Positions 16,010 through 25,214 of a stretch of DNA of 64,000 nt are shown here, piece by piece; position 1 is the stretch's first letter, and every line of letters begins with the position of its first letter. The DNA is from Variovorax sp. UMC13 (lineage in GTDB: Bacteria > Pseudomonadota > Gammaproteobacteria > Burkholderiales > Burkholderiaceae_C). The stretch is from contig NZ_LZZW01000024.1 in assembly GCF_014170375.1 (NCBI RefSeq), forward strand, positions 62,001 to 126,000, given 5' to 3'. The notes beneath the pieces are model-generated. The model had not been told where the DNA came from, ran no database searches, and worked only from the letters and a program-made list of their open reading frames with translations. The translations under genes were made by a program, and so were the position numbers.

Positions 16010-18418
16010 TTAGAACGAGGTGCCGATCTGGAACTGGATCTTCTGCGTGCGGTCGGCCACGATGCCGTTGGCTTCGTCCAGCCGCTGGTAGCGGATCGGC
16101 ACCGCATAGGCCAGGCGCAAGGGCCCCAGCGGCGAGATCCAGCTCACGCCCAGGCCCACCGAGGCGCGCAGGCTCTGCTGGGCCTTCCACTGCGCGTCGG
16201 TGAGGCCCGGCGTGCGGTCGGCGAACACGTTGCCGACGTCGAAGAAGGAATAGAGGCGCAGCGTGCGGTCGTTGCCCGCGCCAGGGAACGGCGTGCTCAG
16301 TTCGGCGTTGAAGATCGCCTTCTTGGTGCCGCCCAGCGCGCCCTGGGTCACGCTGTCGAGCGGACCCAGCGCGTTCTGCTCGAAGCCGCGGATCGAGCCC
16401 AGGCCGCCCGCATAGAAGTTCTTGAAGATCGGAAACGCGGTGCCGCCCAGCGCGCGCGCATAGCCCAGCTGCCCGTTGATGGCGAAGGTGTACTGCTTGT
16501 TCAACGGGAAGTACTGCTGGTACTGGTAGGTGCTCTTGAGGTAGCGCAAGTCCGAGCCCACGCCCAGTTCCAGGTTCGCGCTCTGCAGCCGGCCGCGGGT
16601 CGGCACCAGCGCGCTGTCGCGGTCGTCGCGCGCCCAGCCGACGGTGAGCGGCACGCCGAGGATGCTGTCCCGGGCGCAGCTCACGCTGGGCACGGTGCCC
16701 GTGCACTGGAAGTAGTCGAGGTAGGCCTGCGGCGTCGCGGTGTAGACCGACACGCCATCCACCACCGTGTAGGTGCCGTTGGTGCCGGGCGTGAAGCGGT
16801 AGCGCTCGAGGCCGATGCCGAAGAAGACGGTGTCGACCTCGCCGAAGGGCACGCCGAACTTGACCGAGCCCCCCTCGCTCACGAGCTTGTAGTTGCCGTC
16901 GGCTTCGTAATAGGGCCGCGTCGAGGTCTGGAACACGTTGAGCGTGCGCGAGATGCCATCCATCGTGAAGTACGGGTCGGTGGCGGTCAGCGACACCGTG
17001 CGGTTGTACTTGCTGGTGTTGACCTGCAGACCCAGGTAGTTGCCGGAGCCGAACACGTTCTCCTGCGTGATGCCGAAGGTCAGCGACACCTTCTCGCTGC
17101 TGGAGAATCCGGCGCCCAGCTGCAGGCTGCCGGTGGGCTTTTCGACCAGCGTCACGACCAGGTCGACCTCGTCGGGCGAGCCCGCCACTTCCTGCGTCTC
17201 GACGTTCACGTCGGTGAAGAAGCCCAGGCGGTCGACCCGGTCGCGCGACAGCTTGATCTTGTCACCGTCGTACCAGGACGCTTCGTACTGCCGGAACTCG
17301 CGCCGGATCACTTCGTCGCGCGTGCGGTTGTTGCCGCCGATGCTCACCCGGCGCACATACACGCGCCGCGACGGCTCGGCCTTGAGCGTGAGCGTCACGC
17401 GGTTGTTCGTGCGGTCGATCTCGGGCTGCGCCTCCACGCGCGCGAAGGCGTAGCCGAAGGTGCCGAAGTAGTCGGTGAAGGCCTTGGTCGTGTCCGTCAG
17501 CTGCTCGCCGTTGTAGGGCTGGCCCGGCTTGATCGTCACCAGCGACTTGAACTCCTCCTCGCGCCCCAGGTAGTTGCCGTCGAGCTTCACGCCCGCGACC
17601 ACGAACTTCTCGCCTTCGGTCACGTTCACGGTCACCGTCAGGTCCGAGCGGTCGGGCGAGATCGCGACCTGCGTCGAATCGATGCGGAACTCCAGGTAGC
17701 CGCGCGTGAGGTAGTAGGAGCGCAAGGTCTCCAGGTCGGCGTTGAGCTTGGCGCGCGAGTACTGGTTGGACTTGGTGTACCAGCTCAGGTAGCCGCCGCT
17801 GTCCTGGTCGAACAGGCTCAGCAGCGTCGATTCGCTGAAGGCCTTGTTGCCGACCACGCGCACTTCGCGGATGCGCGCCGGCTCGCCTTCGGTCACGGTG
17901 AAGGTCAGGTTCACGCGGTTGCGCTCGATGGGCGTGACGGTCGTCACGACCTCGGCGTTGTAGAGGCTGCGGCTCACGTACTGGCGCTTGAGCTCCTGCT
18001 CGGCGCGGTCGGTCAGGGCCTTGTCGTAGGGGCGGCCGTCGGCCAGGCCAACTTCGCGCAGCGCCTTCTGCAGCGCCGCCTTGTCGAATTCCTTGGTGCC
18101 GACGAAGTCGACGTCGGCCACGGTCGGGCGCTCCTCCACGATCACCACCAGCACGTTGCCGCTGACGTCGAGCCGCACGTCCTTGAACAGGCCCAGCTCG
18201 AACAGCGCGCGGATCGTGGCCGAGCCGCGTTCGTCGCTGTAGGTGTCGCCCACATGCAGCGGCATGGTGGCGAACACCGTGCCGGGCTCGACGCGTTGCA
18301 GGCCTTCGATGCGGATGTCGCGCACCGCAAAAGGTTCGACGGCCTGGGCGGCGGAGCAGGCCCAGGTGCAGGCCATGACGGCGACGGTGCGCGTCAGGCG
18401 CGAATGGAAAAGGCACAT
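16010..18418 (-). CDS. BamA/Omp85-family outer-membrane assembly protein, probable second copy
   Basis: An 802-residue protein with a signal peptide (basic start, hydrophobic stretch to about residue 26 ending SAAQA), five POTRA domains (about 28-430) and a 16-strand barrel. It has the conserved loop-6 'SIRGFEQNALGP' (the (V/I)RGF motif) and a C-terminal strand ending in phenylalanine ('QFQIGTSF'). It is full length for BamA. The essential bamA of betaproteobacteria normally lies between rseP and ompH-lpxD-fabZ; none of these is here, so I infer a paralogue. It is convergent with the TolC-like gene and shares a promoter element with the upstream kinase gene, suggesting envelope-stress control. 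Confidence 0.88.
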   Translation of the reverse strand: MCLFHSRLTRTVAVMACTWACSAAQAVEPFAVRDIRIEGLQRVEPGTVFATMPLHVGDTYSDERGSATIRALFELGLFKDVRLDVSGNVLVVIVEERPTVADVDFVGTKEFDKAALQKALREVGLADGRPYDKALTDRAEQELKRQYVSRSLYNAEVVTTVTPIERNRVNLTFTVTEGEPARIREVRVVGNKAFSESTLLSLFDQDSGGYLSWYTKSNQYSRAKLNADLETLRSYYLTRGYLEFRIDSTQVAISPDRSDLTVTVNVTEGEKFVVAGVKLDGNYLGREEEFKSLVTIKPGQPYNGEQLTDTTKAFTDYFGTFGYAFARVEAQPEIDRTNNRVTLTLKAEPSRRVYVRRVSIGGNNRTRDEVIRREFRQYEASWYDGDKIKLSRDRVDRLGFFTDVNVETQEVAGSPDEVDLVVTLVEKPTGSLQLGAGFSSSEKVSLTFGITQENVFGSGNYLGLQVNTSKYNRTVSLTATDPYFTMDGISRTLNVFQTSTRPYYEADGNYKLVSEGGSVKFGVPFGEVDTVFFGIGLERYRFTPGTNGTYTVVDGVSVYTATPQAYLDYFQCTGTVPSVSCARDSILGVPLTVGWARDDRDSALVPTRGRLQSANLELGVGSDLRYLKSTYQYQQYFPLNKQYTFAINGQLGYARALGGTAFPIFKNFYAGGLGSIRGFEQNALGPLDSVTQGALGGTKKAIFNAELSTPFPGAGNDRTLRLYSFFDVGNVFADRTPGLTDAQWKAQQSLRASVGLGVSWISPLGPLRLAYAVPIRYQRLDEANGIVADRTQKIQFQIGTSF

Positions 18419-18424
18419 GCCCGC

Positions 18425-18459
18425 ATGATCGGGAGCGACTGCGGAGAAATCTGGGAGAA
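18425..18459 (-). promoter_or_regulatory. BaeR-box-like direct repeat upstream of the BamA-like gene
   Basis: On the minus strand TTCTCC occurs at 18459-18454 and again at 18448-18443 (11 bp apart), then 12 bases, then GATCAT at 18430-18425. The surrounding 19 bp are identical to 12414-12432 upstream of the kinase gene, in the same orientation relative to the gene served. It lies 24 bases before the ATG. The match in sequence, repeat spacing and -10 spacing argues for a shared activator, most simply the BaeR-like regulator. Confidence 0.55.
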
Positions 18460-18492
18460 GACGCCGGCCATGGCGGCCCGCGCCTCAAACGG

Positions 18493-18930
18493 TCAGTGCG
18501 AGCTTTCCTTGAGCGCCGCCGGCAGCACCAGCGAGACGAAGGGCACGCCCTCCTCCCGCAGCGCCTCGGCCTGCTCGGGCGAGGCCTGGCCGCGGATGCC
18601 GCGCTCCTCGGTCTCGCCATAGTGCATCTTGCGCGCCTCGTCGGCGAAGCGCTCGCCGACGTCCTCGGTCTTGGCCATGACCTCGCGCACGGCACGCATC
18701 CAGCGCGCCTCGGGGGAATCGACGGCGGGGGTCTGCGGGGCGGCCGGTGCGGGCGCGGTGGCGCCGCTCAGGTTCAGGCGCGGCGCCGACAGCAGCTTGG
18801 TGATCGCGGTGTCGGCACAGATCGGGCACGCGACCAGGCCGGCCGCGAGCTGCGACTCGAAGGCTTCGCTGGACGCGAACCATCCTTCGAAGCCGTGGCC
18901 ATGTGCGCATTGCAGGTCTAGAACCTTCAT
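18493..18930 (-). CDS. DUF1178 family protein
   Basis: A 145-residue protein starting MKVLDLQCAHGHGFEGWFAS, the recognisable opening of DUF1178, with paired Cys/His residues (C8, H10, H12, and the 'CPIC' pair near 36-39) suggesting a small zinc site. The middle is Ala/Pro-rich, and the C-terminal half has 'YGETEERGIRGQASPEQAEALREEG', also family-typical. The function is unknown. It follows the NUDIX gene by 22 bases at the end of the nuo-linked block, as in related genomes. Confidence 0.85.
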   Translation of the reverse strand: MKVLDLQCAHGHGFEGWFASSEAFESQLAAGLVACPICADTAITKLLSAPRLNLSGATAPAPAAPQTPAVDSPEARWMRAVREVMAKTEDVGERFADEARKMHYGETEERGIRGQASPEQAEALREEGVPFVSLVLPAALKESSH

Positions 18931-18952
18931 GCGCGCATTATCGGCCGGGGTC

Positions 18953-19531
18953 TCAACTTGCCGCTGCGGACCAGTCGAGCGTCCATGCGCCGGACAGGAC
19001 GTTCTGCAGCCAGATGGCGCAGGTCAGCGTCTTGGCATCGGTCACGCTGCCGTCGCGGCAGCCGTCGAACAGTTCCTGCGGCGTGGACGTGAACACGTCG
19101 ACGAACTCGCCATGGTCGAGCTGGCGCTCGCCCAGCACCAGGCCGCGCGCGAAGTAGATGTGGATGATCTCGGTCGAATAGCCGACCGCCAGGTGCATCA
19201 GGCCGGCCCGGGCCCATTCGCGGGCGGTGTAGCCGGTCTCCTCGAGCAACTCGCGCTGGCCGCAGACCAGGGGGTCCTCGCCCGCATCGAGCTTGCCGGC
19301 CGGGAATTCGGTCAGGACCTGGCGCACCGGGTAGCGGTACTGGCGCTCCAGCACGATGCGGCCGTCGTCGAGCAGCGGCACCACCACCACCGCGCCGGGA
19401 TGGATCACGTACTCGCGCGTGGCGGTGTGGCCGTCGGGCAGGCGCACGGTGTCGCGCTTGGCATGCAGGAAGTTGCCCTCGAACAGCGACTCGCTGGCGA
19501 TGCCCTCTTCCTTCAGATGCGATTCATCCAT
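18953..19531 (-). CDS. NUDIX hydrolase, ADP-ribose pyrophosphatase-like
   Basis: A 192-residue enzyme with a complete Nudix box, G-x5-E-x7-RELLEETGY, at about residues 79-101. The flanking 'YRYPVRQVLTEFPAGKLDAGE' is typical of the ADP-ribose/ADP-sugar pyrophosphatase branch (NudF-like), which cleaves ADP-ribose to AMP and ribose phosphate. It starts 3 bases after the DUF2818 stop, in line with nuoN-DUF2818-NUDIX, and is probably co-transcribed with the complex I genes. A link to NADH turnover is an inference. Confidence 0.9.
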   Translation of the reverse strand: MDESHLKEEGIASESLFEGNFLHAKRDTVRLPDGHTATREYVIHPGAVVVVPLLDDGRIVLERQYRYPVRQVLTEFPAGKLDAGEDPLVCGQRELLEETGYTAREWARAGLMHLAVGYSTEIIHIYFARGLVLGERQLDHGEFVDVFTSTPQELFDGCRDGSVTDAKTLTCAIWLQNVLSGAWTLDWSAAAS

Positions 19532-19534
19532 GGC

Positions 19535-19843
19535 TCAGTTCCTGTGCTTGAGAAGGTAGCGCCAGGTGAAGCCCGGAAACGCCAGCACGATGAACAGCGA
19601 GGCTGTCACCGCATAGAACTCCCAGCCCTGCGGGGCGATCTGCCCCACGCGGCGCTCGAACAGCAGGCCGATGCCGCCCACGACGAAGTAGAGCAGCACC
19701 AGTTCGGCCAGGCGCACCGCCAGCGACTTCTTCGCGGCCGCGCCCACCGGCACCAGTGCCAGCAGCCGCTCGTTGACGAAAGGCAGGTTGGCCGCCGCCA
19801 GCGCGAGCAGCAGCACCAGCCAGACCGAGGCGCTTTGCGACAC
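19535..19843 (-). CDS. DUF2818 family membrane protein
   Basis: A 102-residue inner-membrane protein with three hydrophobic segments (about 6-23, 44-62, 78-95). The sequence 'LPFVNERLLALVP' and the closing 'FPGFTWRYLLKHRN' are typical of DUF2818, which in betaproteobacteria sits directly after nuoN. The gap to the nuoN stop is 6 bases. A role in complex I assembly or stability has been guessed from this linkage only; nothing in the sequence shows it. Confidence 0.85.
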   Translation of the reverse strand: MSQSASVWLVLLLALAAANLPFVNERLLALVPVGAAAKKSLAVRLAELVLLYFVVGGIGLLFERRVGQIAPQGWEFYAVTASLFIVLAFPGFTWRYLLKHRN

Positions 19844-19849
19844 GCCGGG

Positions 19850-21337
19850 TCAGTTGGCCAGCGTGGCCACGATGGCCTGGGCGCACAGCGTCATCAGGCC
19901 GCCGGGCACGATGCCCAGGATCAGGATCAGCGCGCCGTTGAGCGTCAGCACGAAGCGCACGTCGCGCGGTGCCGACACGGTGGTGGCCGTCACCGGCGCG
20001 TCGAAGTACATGACCTTGACGATGCGCAGGTAGTAGAAGGCGCCGATCAGCGACATGATCACCGCGAACACCGCCAGCCCGATGTAGATGGCCTGGCCCG
20101 ACGCGATCAGCGCCTGGAGCACGGCCAGCTTGGCGTAGAAGCCCACCAGCGGCGGCAGGCCGGCCAGCGAGAACATCGCCACCGCCATCACGCCGGCATA
20201 CAGCGGGCTGCGCTGGTTGAGGCCGGCCAGGTCGGTGATCTCTTCGCTCTCGAAGCCTTCGCGCGCCAGCAGCAGGATGATGCCGAAGCTCGCCAGCGTG
20301 GTCAGCACGTAGGTGATGACGTAGAACATCGACGCGCTGTAGGCGAACTGGGCGTTGTAGGTGTTGCCGTTGACCACGCCCGCCACCAGGCCCAGCAGCA
20401 TGAAGCCCATCTGCGCGATGGTCGAGTAAGCCAGCATGCGCTTGAGGTTGGTCTGCGCGATGGCGGCCAGGTTGCCCACCACCAGCGAGGCCACGGCCAG
20501 CACCGCCAGCATCTGCTGCCAGTCGATCGCCAGCGGCAGCAGGCCTTCGACCAGCAGGCGGATGATGATCGCGAAGGCGGCCAGTTCGGGCGCGGCGCCG
20601 ATCACCAGCGTGATCGCGGTCGGCGCGCCCTGGTAGACGTCGGGCACCCACATGTGGAAGGGCGCGGCGCCGACCTTGAAGGCCAGGCCGGCCACGATGA
20701 ACACCAGGCCGAACACCAGCACCTGGTGGTCCACCTTGCGGCTCGCGACGGCCTTGAACACCTCGTTGATGTCCAGCGAACCGGTGGCGCCGTACATCAT
20801 CGACATGCCGTAGAGCAGGAAGCCGCTGGCCATCGCGCCGAGCACGAAGTACTTCATGGCGGCTTCGCTTGCGACCGCGTTCTCGCGCCGCAGCGCGACC
20901 AGCGCGTAGCTCGACAGCGTGAGCAGTTCCAGGCCCAGGTAGATCAGCAGGAAGTTGCTGCCCGAGATCATCACGAACATGCCCAGCAGCGAGAACATGC
21001 TCAGGGTGAACATCTCGCCGCCGCGCAGCATGCCGCGGTCGGCCGCGTAGGGACGGCCGTAGACCAACGTCACCATCAGCGCGACGCTGGCGAAGCACTT
21101 GAGCCAGTTGCCCATCGGGTCGCTGACCACCATGCCGCCGAAGCCGTAGACAGTTTGGCCATGGACGGCGGCCATGCCGGTAAGGAAGGCCACCACGGCC
21201 AGCGTCAGCAGCGTGAGGATGTAGGTACGGGTGCGGCGGGCGCCGGTGGTCGACAGATCCACCAGCGCAATGATGCAGGCCATGACCAGCAGCACCACTT
21301 CGGGGTAAATCGCCATCCAGCTGAGTTTGTCAATCAT
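19850..21337 (-). CDS. nuoN: NADH-quinone oxidoreductase subunit N
   Basis: A 495-residue polytopic membrane protein with about 14 helices, the size expected for NuoN, one of three antiporter-like proton-pumping subunits of complex I. The conserved core 'YFVLGAMASGFLLYGMSMMYGATGSL' and 'AGLAFKVGAAPFHMWVPDVYQGAPTAIT' carries the channel lysines. It is the last subunit gene of the nuo operon, 24 bases downstream of nuoM. Confidence 0.96.
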   Translation of the reverse strand: MIDKLSWMAIYPEVVLLVMACIIALVDLSTTGARRTRTYILTLLTLAVVAFLTGMAAVHGQTVYGFGGMVVSDPMGNWLKCFASVALMVTLVYGRPYAADRGMLRGGEMFTLSMFSLLGMFVMISGSNFLLIYLGLELLTLSSYALVALRRENAVASEAAMKYFVLGAMASGFLLYGMSMMYGATGSLDINEVFKAVASRKVDHQVLVFGLVFIVAGLAFKVGAAPFHMWVPDVYQGAPTAITLVIGAAPELAAFAIIIRLLVEGLLPLAIDWQQMLAVLAVASLVVGNLAAIAQTNLKRMLAYSTIAQMGFMLLGLVAGVVNGNTYNAQFAYSASMFYVITYVLTTLASFGIILLLAREGFESEEITDLAGLNQRSPLYAGVMAVAMFSLAGLPPLVGFYAKLAVLQALIASGQAIYIGLAVFAVIMSLIGAFYYLRIVKVMYFDAPVTATTVSAPRDVRFVLTLNGALILILGIVPGGLMTLCAQAIVATLAN

Positions 21338-21361
21338 CTCGTTCTCTTGTTCAGCGTGGAC

Positions 21362-22837
21362 TCAGGGCAGCTTCGACTTGGCGACGTGCTGCAGCAGGTT
21401 GCCCACGGAGGCGTCCATCACGTCGGTGAAAGGCTTGGGATAGAGGCCCATCCACAGCACGGCGATCGCCAGCAGCGACATCATCAGGAATTCACGGGCA
21501 TTGAGGTCCTTGAGCTCCTTGACGTGGTCGTTGCCGACCGGGCCGAGGTAGACGCGCTTGTACATCCACAGGGTGTAGGCGGCGCCGAAGATCAGCGCGG
21601 TGGCGGCACCGAGGCCGATCCAGAAGTTGGCCTTGACGGCACCCAGGATCACCATCCACTCGCCCACGAAACCGGCGGTGCCCGGCAGGCCGCAGTTGGC
21701 CATGGCGAACAGCAGCGCGAAGGCGGCGAACTTGGGCATGGTGTTGACCACGCCGCCGTAGTCGGCGATTTCACGCGAATGCACGCGGTCGTAGAGCACG
21801 CCGATGCCCAGGAACATCGCGGCCGACACGAAGCCGTGCGCAACCATCTGGACGATGCCGCCCGAGACGCCGAGGTCGTTGAAGATGAAGAAGCCCAGGG
21901 TCACGAAGCCCATGTGGGCGACCGACGAATAGGCCACCAGCTTCTTCATGTCGCGCTGGACCAGCGCCACCAGGCCGACGTAGATCACGGCGATCAGCGA
22001 CAGCGCGATCATGAGCCAGGCCCATTCACGCGAGGCATCGGGCGCGATCGGCATCGAGAAGCGCAGGAAGCCGTAGGCGCCCAGCTTCAGCATGATCGCG
22101 GCCAGCACGGCCGAGCCGCCGGTGGGCGCCTCGACGTGCACGTCGGGCAACCAGGTGTGGACCGGCCACATCGGCACCTTCACCGCGAAAGCGGCGAAGA
22201 AGGCGAAGAACAGGAAGCTCTGCGCCCCACCCGCCAGCGGCAGCCGGTGCCAGCTCAGGATGTCGAAGCTGCCGCCCGACTTGTTGTACAGGTAGATCAG
22301 CGCGACCAGCATCAGGAGCGAGCCGAGCAGCGTGTACAGGAAGAACTTGAAGGCCGCGTAGATCTTGTTCGGGCCGCCCCAGATGCCGATGATCAGGTAC
22401 ATCGGGATCAGCGTGGCTTCGAAGAACACGTAGAACAGGATGCCGTCGAGCGCGGCGAACACGCCGATCATGAAACCCGAGAGGATCAGGAAGGCGCCCA
22501 TGTACTGGTTCACGCGCTCGGTGATCACCTGCCAGGCCGAGATCACCACGATCACCGTGATGAAGGAGGTCAGCAGCACCATCCAGAGCGACAGGCCGTC
22601 GACCCCGAGGTGGTAGTTGACGTTGAAGCGCTGGATCCAGCTGAACTTCTCGACGAACTGCATCGACGCGGTGCCGAGTTCGAAGCGCGTGTAGAGCGGC
22701 ACCGTGACCGCGAAGCTCACGAGGGCACCGATCAAAGCGGTCCAACGCACGAGGTTCGCGCGATCGTCCCGACCGAAGGCCAACAGCAGGACGCCGAACG
22801 CGATCGGCACCCAGATGGCAAGGCTCAACAAACCCAT
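21362..22837 (-). CDS. nuoM: NADH-quinone oxidoreductase subunit M
   Basis: A 491-residue antiporter-like subunit with about 14 helices. Landmarks: 'HLGVDGLSLWMVLLTSFITV', 'FFEATLIPMYLIIGIWGG' with the key glutamate, 'AFAVKVPMWPVHTWLPDVHVEAPTGGSAVLAAIMLKLG', and 'LVAYSSVAHMGFVTLG'. It pumps protons in the membrane arm. Length and motifs are normal. The gap to nuoL is 25 bases. Confidence 0.96.
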   Translation of the reverse strand: MGLLSLAIWVPIAFGVLLLAFGRDDRANLVRWTALIGALVSFAVTVPLYTRFELGTASMQFVEKFSWIQRFNVNYHLGVDGLSLWMVLLTSFITVIVVISAWQVITERVNQYMGAFLILSGFMIGVFAALDGILFYVFFEATLIPMYLIIGIWGGPNKIYAAFKFFLYTLLGSLLMLVALIYLYNKSGGSFDILSWHRLPLAGGAQSFLFFAFFAAFAVKVPMWPVHTWLPDVHVEAPTGGSAVLAAIMLKLGAYGFLRFSMPIAPDASREWAWLMIALSLIAVIYVGLVALVQRDMKKLVAYSSVAHMGFVTLGFFIFNDLGVSGGIVQMVAHGFVSAAMFLGIGVLYDRVHSREIADYGGVVNTMPKFAAFALLFAMANCGLPGTAGFVGEWMVILGAVKANFWIGLGAATALIFGAAYTLWMYKRVYLGPVGNDHVKELKDLNAREFLMMSLLAIAVLWMGLYPKPFTDVMDASVGNLLQHVAKSKLP

Positions 22838-22862
22838 TTTTCTTTTTCTCCAGCGAGAGCGC

Positions 22863-24893
22863 TTACTTGTTGAACCATACGAAGTACGTCATGAGCACGA
22901 AGATGCCCAGCAGCATGGCGAACGCGTAGTGATAGATGTAGCCGGACTGGAACCAGCGCACCACGCCCGCGAGGCGGCCGATGGCTTTCCAGGAACCGTT
23001 GACGATCGCGCCGTCGATGACGGCCTGGTCGCCGCCCTTCCAGAAGGCGGTGCCGAGGGCCCGGGCGCCGCGCGCCACGATGTTCTCGTTGATCCAGTCG
23101 AGGTAGTACTTGTTTTCCAGCAGGCGGTAGACCGGGCCGAAGGCGCGCTTGATCGCGGCCGGCAGCGCCGGGTTGACCATGTACATGTAGTAGGAGAGCA
23201 CCACGCCGGCCAGCGCCAGCCAGAAAGGCATCGTCGTCAGGCCGTGCACCGCCATCGCCCAGGGGCCGTGGAAGGCTTCGGCCATCTCGCGCATCGCATG
23301 GTGCTTGTCGAGATTGAAGAAGATCGCGTCCTTGAAGAAGTCGCCGTAGAGCATCGGCTGGATCGTGAAGTAGCCGATCACCACCGAGGGGATCGCCAGC
23401 AGCACCAGCGGCAGCCAGACCACCCAGGGCGACTCGTGCGGCTTGGCGTCATGGCCGTGGCCATGGTCGTCGTGGCCATGGTGATCGTCGTGGTGCGCGT
23501 CCGGGTTCTGGTCGTAGCGTTCCTTGCCGTGGAAGACCAGGAAGTACATGCGGAACGAATAGAAGGCGGTCACGAACACACCCGCCAGCACGGCGAAGTT
23601 CGCGAAGCCGGCGCCCCACAGGTGGCTTTCGTGCACCGCCTCAATGATGCTGTCCTTCGAGTAGAAGCCCGAGAACAGCGGCGTGCCGATCAGCGCCAGC
23701 GAGCCCAGCAGCGAGGTGATCCAGGTGATGGGCATGTACTTGCGCACGCCGCCCATCCAGCGGATGTCCTGGTTGTGGTGCATGCCGATGATCACCGAGC
23801 CCGCGCCGAGGAACAGCAGCGCCTTGAAGAAGGCGTGGGTCATCAGGTGGAACACCGCCACCGAGTAGGCCGAGGCGCCCAGCGCGACCGTCATGTAGCC
23901 CAGCTGCGAGAGCGTCGAGTACGCGACCACGCGCTTGATGTCGTTCTGGATGATGCCCAGGAAGCCCATGAACAGCGCGGTGATCGAGCCGATCACGAGG
24001 ATGAAGCTCAGGGCCGTGTCGCTCAGCTCGAACAGCGGCGACATGCGCGCCACCATGAAGATGCCGGCCGTGACCATGGTCGCGGCGTGGATCAGCGCGG
24101 AGATGGGGGTCGGGCCTTCCATCGAGTCCGGCAGCCAGACGTGCAGCGGGAACTGCGCGCTCTTGCCCATCGCGCCGATGAACAGGCAGATGCAGATCAC
24201 GGTCACGAGCATCCACTCGGTGCCCGGGAAGCTCAGCTTGGCGAGTTCGTCGGCCTTGGCGAAGGCCTCGCCGTAGTTCAGCGTGTTGGCATAGGCCGCG
24301 ATCAGGCCGATGCCCAGGATGAAGCCGAAGTCGCCCACGCGGTTGACCAGGAAGGCCTTCATGTTGGCGAAGATCGCGGTCGGCTTGTTGTACCAGAAGC
24401 CGATCAGCAGGTACGACACCAGGCCCACGGCTTCCCAGCCGAAGAACAGCTGCAGCATGTTGTTGCTCATCACGAGCATCAGCATGGAGAAGGTGAAGAG
24501 CGAGATGTACGAGAAGAAGCGGTTGTAGCCTTCGTCTTCTTCCATGTAGCCGATGGTGTAGATGTGGACCATCAGCGACACGAAGGTCACGACGCACATC
24601 ATCATGGCGGTCAGGCCATCGACCAGGAAGCCGACTTCCATCTTCAGGCCGCCGACGACCATCCATTCGTACAGCGTGGCGTTGAAGCGCGCGCCGTCGA
24701 CGACCACGCTCTTGAGCGTCATCGCGGAAATGATGAAGGCCACCAGCACGCCGAGGATGGTCAGCGAATGGGTGATCTTGCGGCCGATGTGGTTGCCACC
24801 GAATTTCGTGCCGAACAGGCCCGCCAGCACGGCGCCGACCAGCGGCGCCATCGGAACGGCCAGCAATGTGGATGCGGAGAGGGTTGCGCTCAT
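22863..24893 (-). CDS. nuoL: NADH-quinone oxidoreductase subunit L
   Basis: A 676-residue subunit with about 16 helices including the C-terminal lateral helix that runs along the membrane arm. Family motifs: 'GWEAVGLVSYLLIGFWY', 'FPLHVWLPDSMEGPTPISALIHAATMVTAGIF' and 'VVAYSTLSQLGYM'. Unusually, a cytoplasm- or periplasm-facing loop before the last helices carries a dense His/Asp cluster, with 'HHDDHHGHDDHGHGHD' near residues 459-474. Other betaproteobacteria have similar His-rich loops here as far as I recall. The gap to nuoK is 12 bases. Confidence 0.96.
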   Translation of the reverse strand: MSATLSASTLLAVPMAPLVGAVLAGLFGTKFGGNHIGRKITHSLTILGVLVAFIISAMTLKSVVVDGARFNATLYEWMVVGGLKMEVGFLVDGLTAMMMCVVTFVSLMVHIYTIGYMEEDEGYNRFFSYISLFTFSMLMLVMSNNMLQLFFGWEAVGLVSYLLIGFWYNKPTAIFANMKAFLVNRVGDFGFILGIGLIAAYANTLNYGEAFAKADELAKLSFPGTEWMLVTVICICLFIGAMGKSAQFPLHVWLPDSMEGPTPISALIHAATMVTAGIFMVARMSPLFELSDTALSFILVIGSITALFMGFLGIIQNDIKRVVAYSTLSQLGYMTVALGASAYSVAVFHLMTHAFFKALLFLGAGSVIIGMHHNQDIRWMGGVRKYMPITWITSLLGSLALIGTPLFSGFYSKDSIIEAVHESHLWGAGFANFAVLAGVFVTAFYSFRMYFLVFHGKERYDQNPDAHHDDHHGHDDHGHGHDAKPHESPWVVWLPLVLLAIPSVVIGYFTIQPMLYGDFFKDAIFFNLDKHHAMREMAEAFHGPWAMAVHGLTTMPFWLALAGVVLSYYMYMVNPALPAAIKRAFGPVYRLLENKYYLDWINENIVARGARALGTAFWKGGDQAVIDGAIVNGSWKAIGRLAGVVRWFQSGYIYHYAFAMLLGIFVLMTYFVWFNK

Positions 24894-24905
24894 GGTCGAG
24901 TCTTC

Positions 24906-25214
24906 TTATCCCTTGAGCGTGTTGAGTTCGTCGACATTGATGCTCGACTTGTTGCGGAACAGCAGCACCAGCAGCGCCAGCCCGATGGCCGACTCGGCCG
25001 CGGCCACCGTCAGGATGAAGAACACGAAGATCTGGCCGTGCATGTCGCCCAGGTAGTGCGAGAAGGCCACGAAGTTCATGTTGACCGCCAGCAGCATCAG
25101 TTCGATGCACATCAGCAGCACGATCAGGTTCTTGCGGTTCAGGAAGATGCCGACGACCGACATCGCGAACAGCATCGCACCGAGCGACAGGAAATGAGGG
25201 AGGGTCAGAGTCAT
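24906..25214 (-). CDS. nuoK: NADH-quinone oxidoreductase subunit K
   Basis: A 102-residue, three-helix subunit of the membrane arm. The start ATG at 25214 (MTLTLPHFLSLGAMLF) overlaps the nuoJ stop by ATGA; the longer open frame upstream lies over nuoJ and is not coding. 'RKNLIVLLMCIELMLLAVN' carries the conserved glutamate of helix 2, and 'VAAAESAIGLALLV' the second. Confidence 0.96.
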   Translation of the reverse strand: MTLTLPHFLSLGAMLFAMSVVGIFLNRKNLIVLLMCIELMLLAVNMNFVAFSHYLGDMHGQIFVFFILTVAAAESAIGLALLVLLFRNKSSINVDELNTLKG

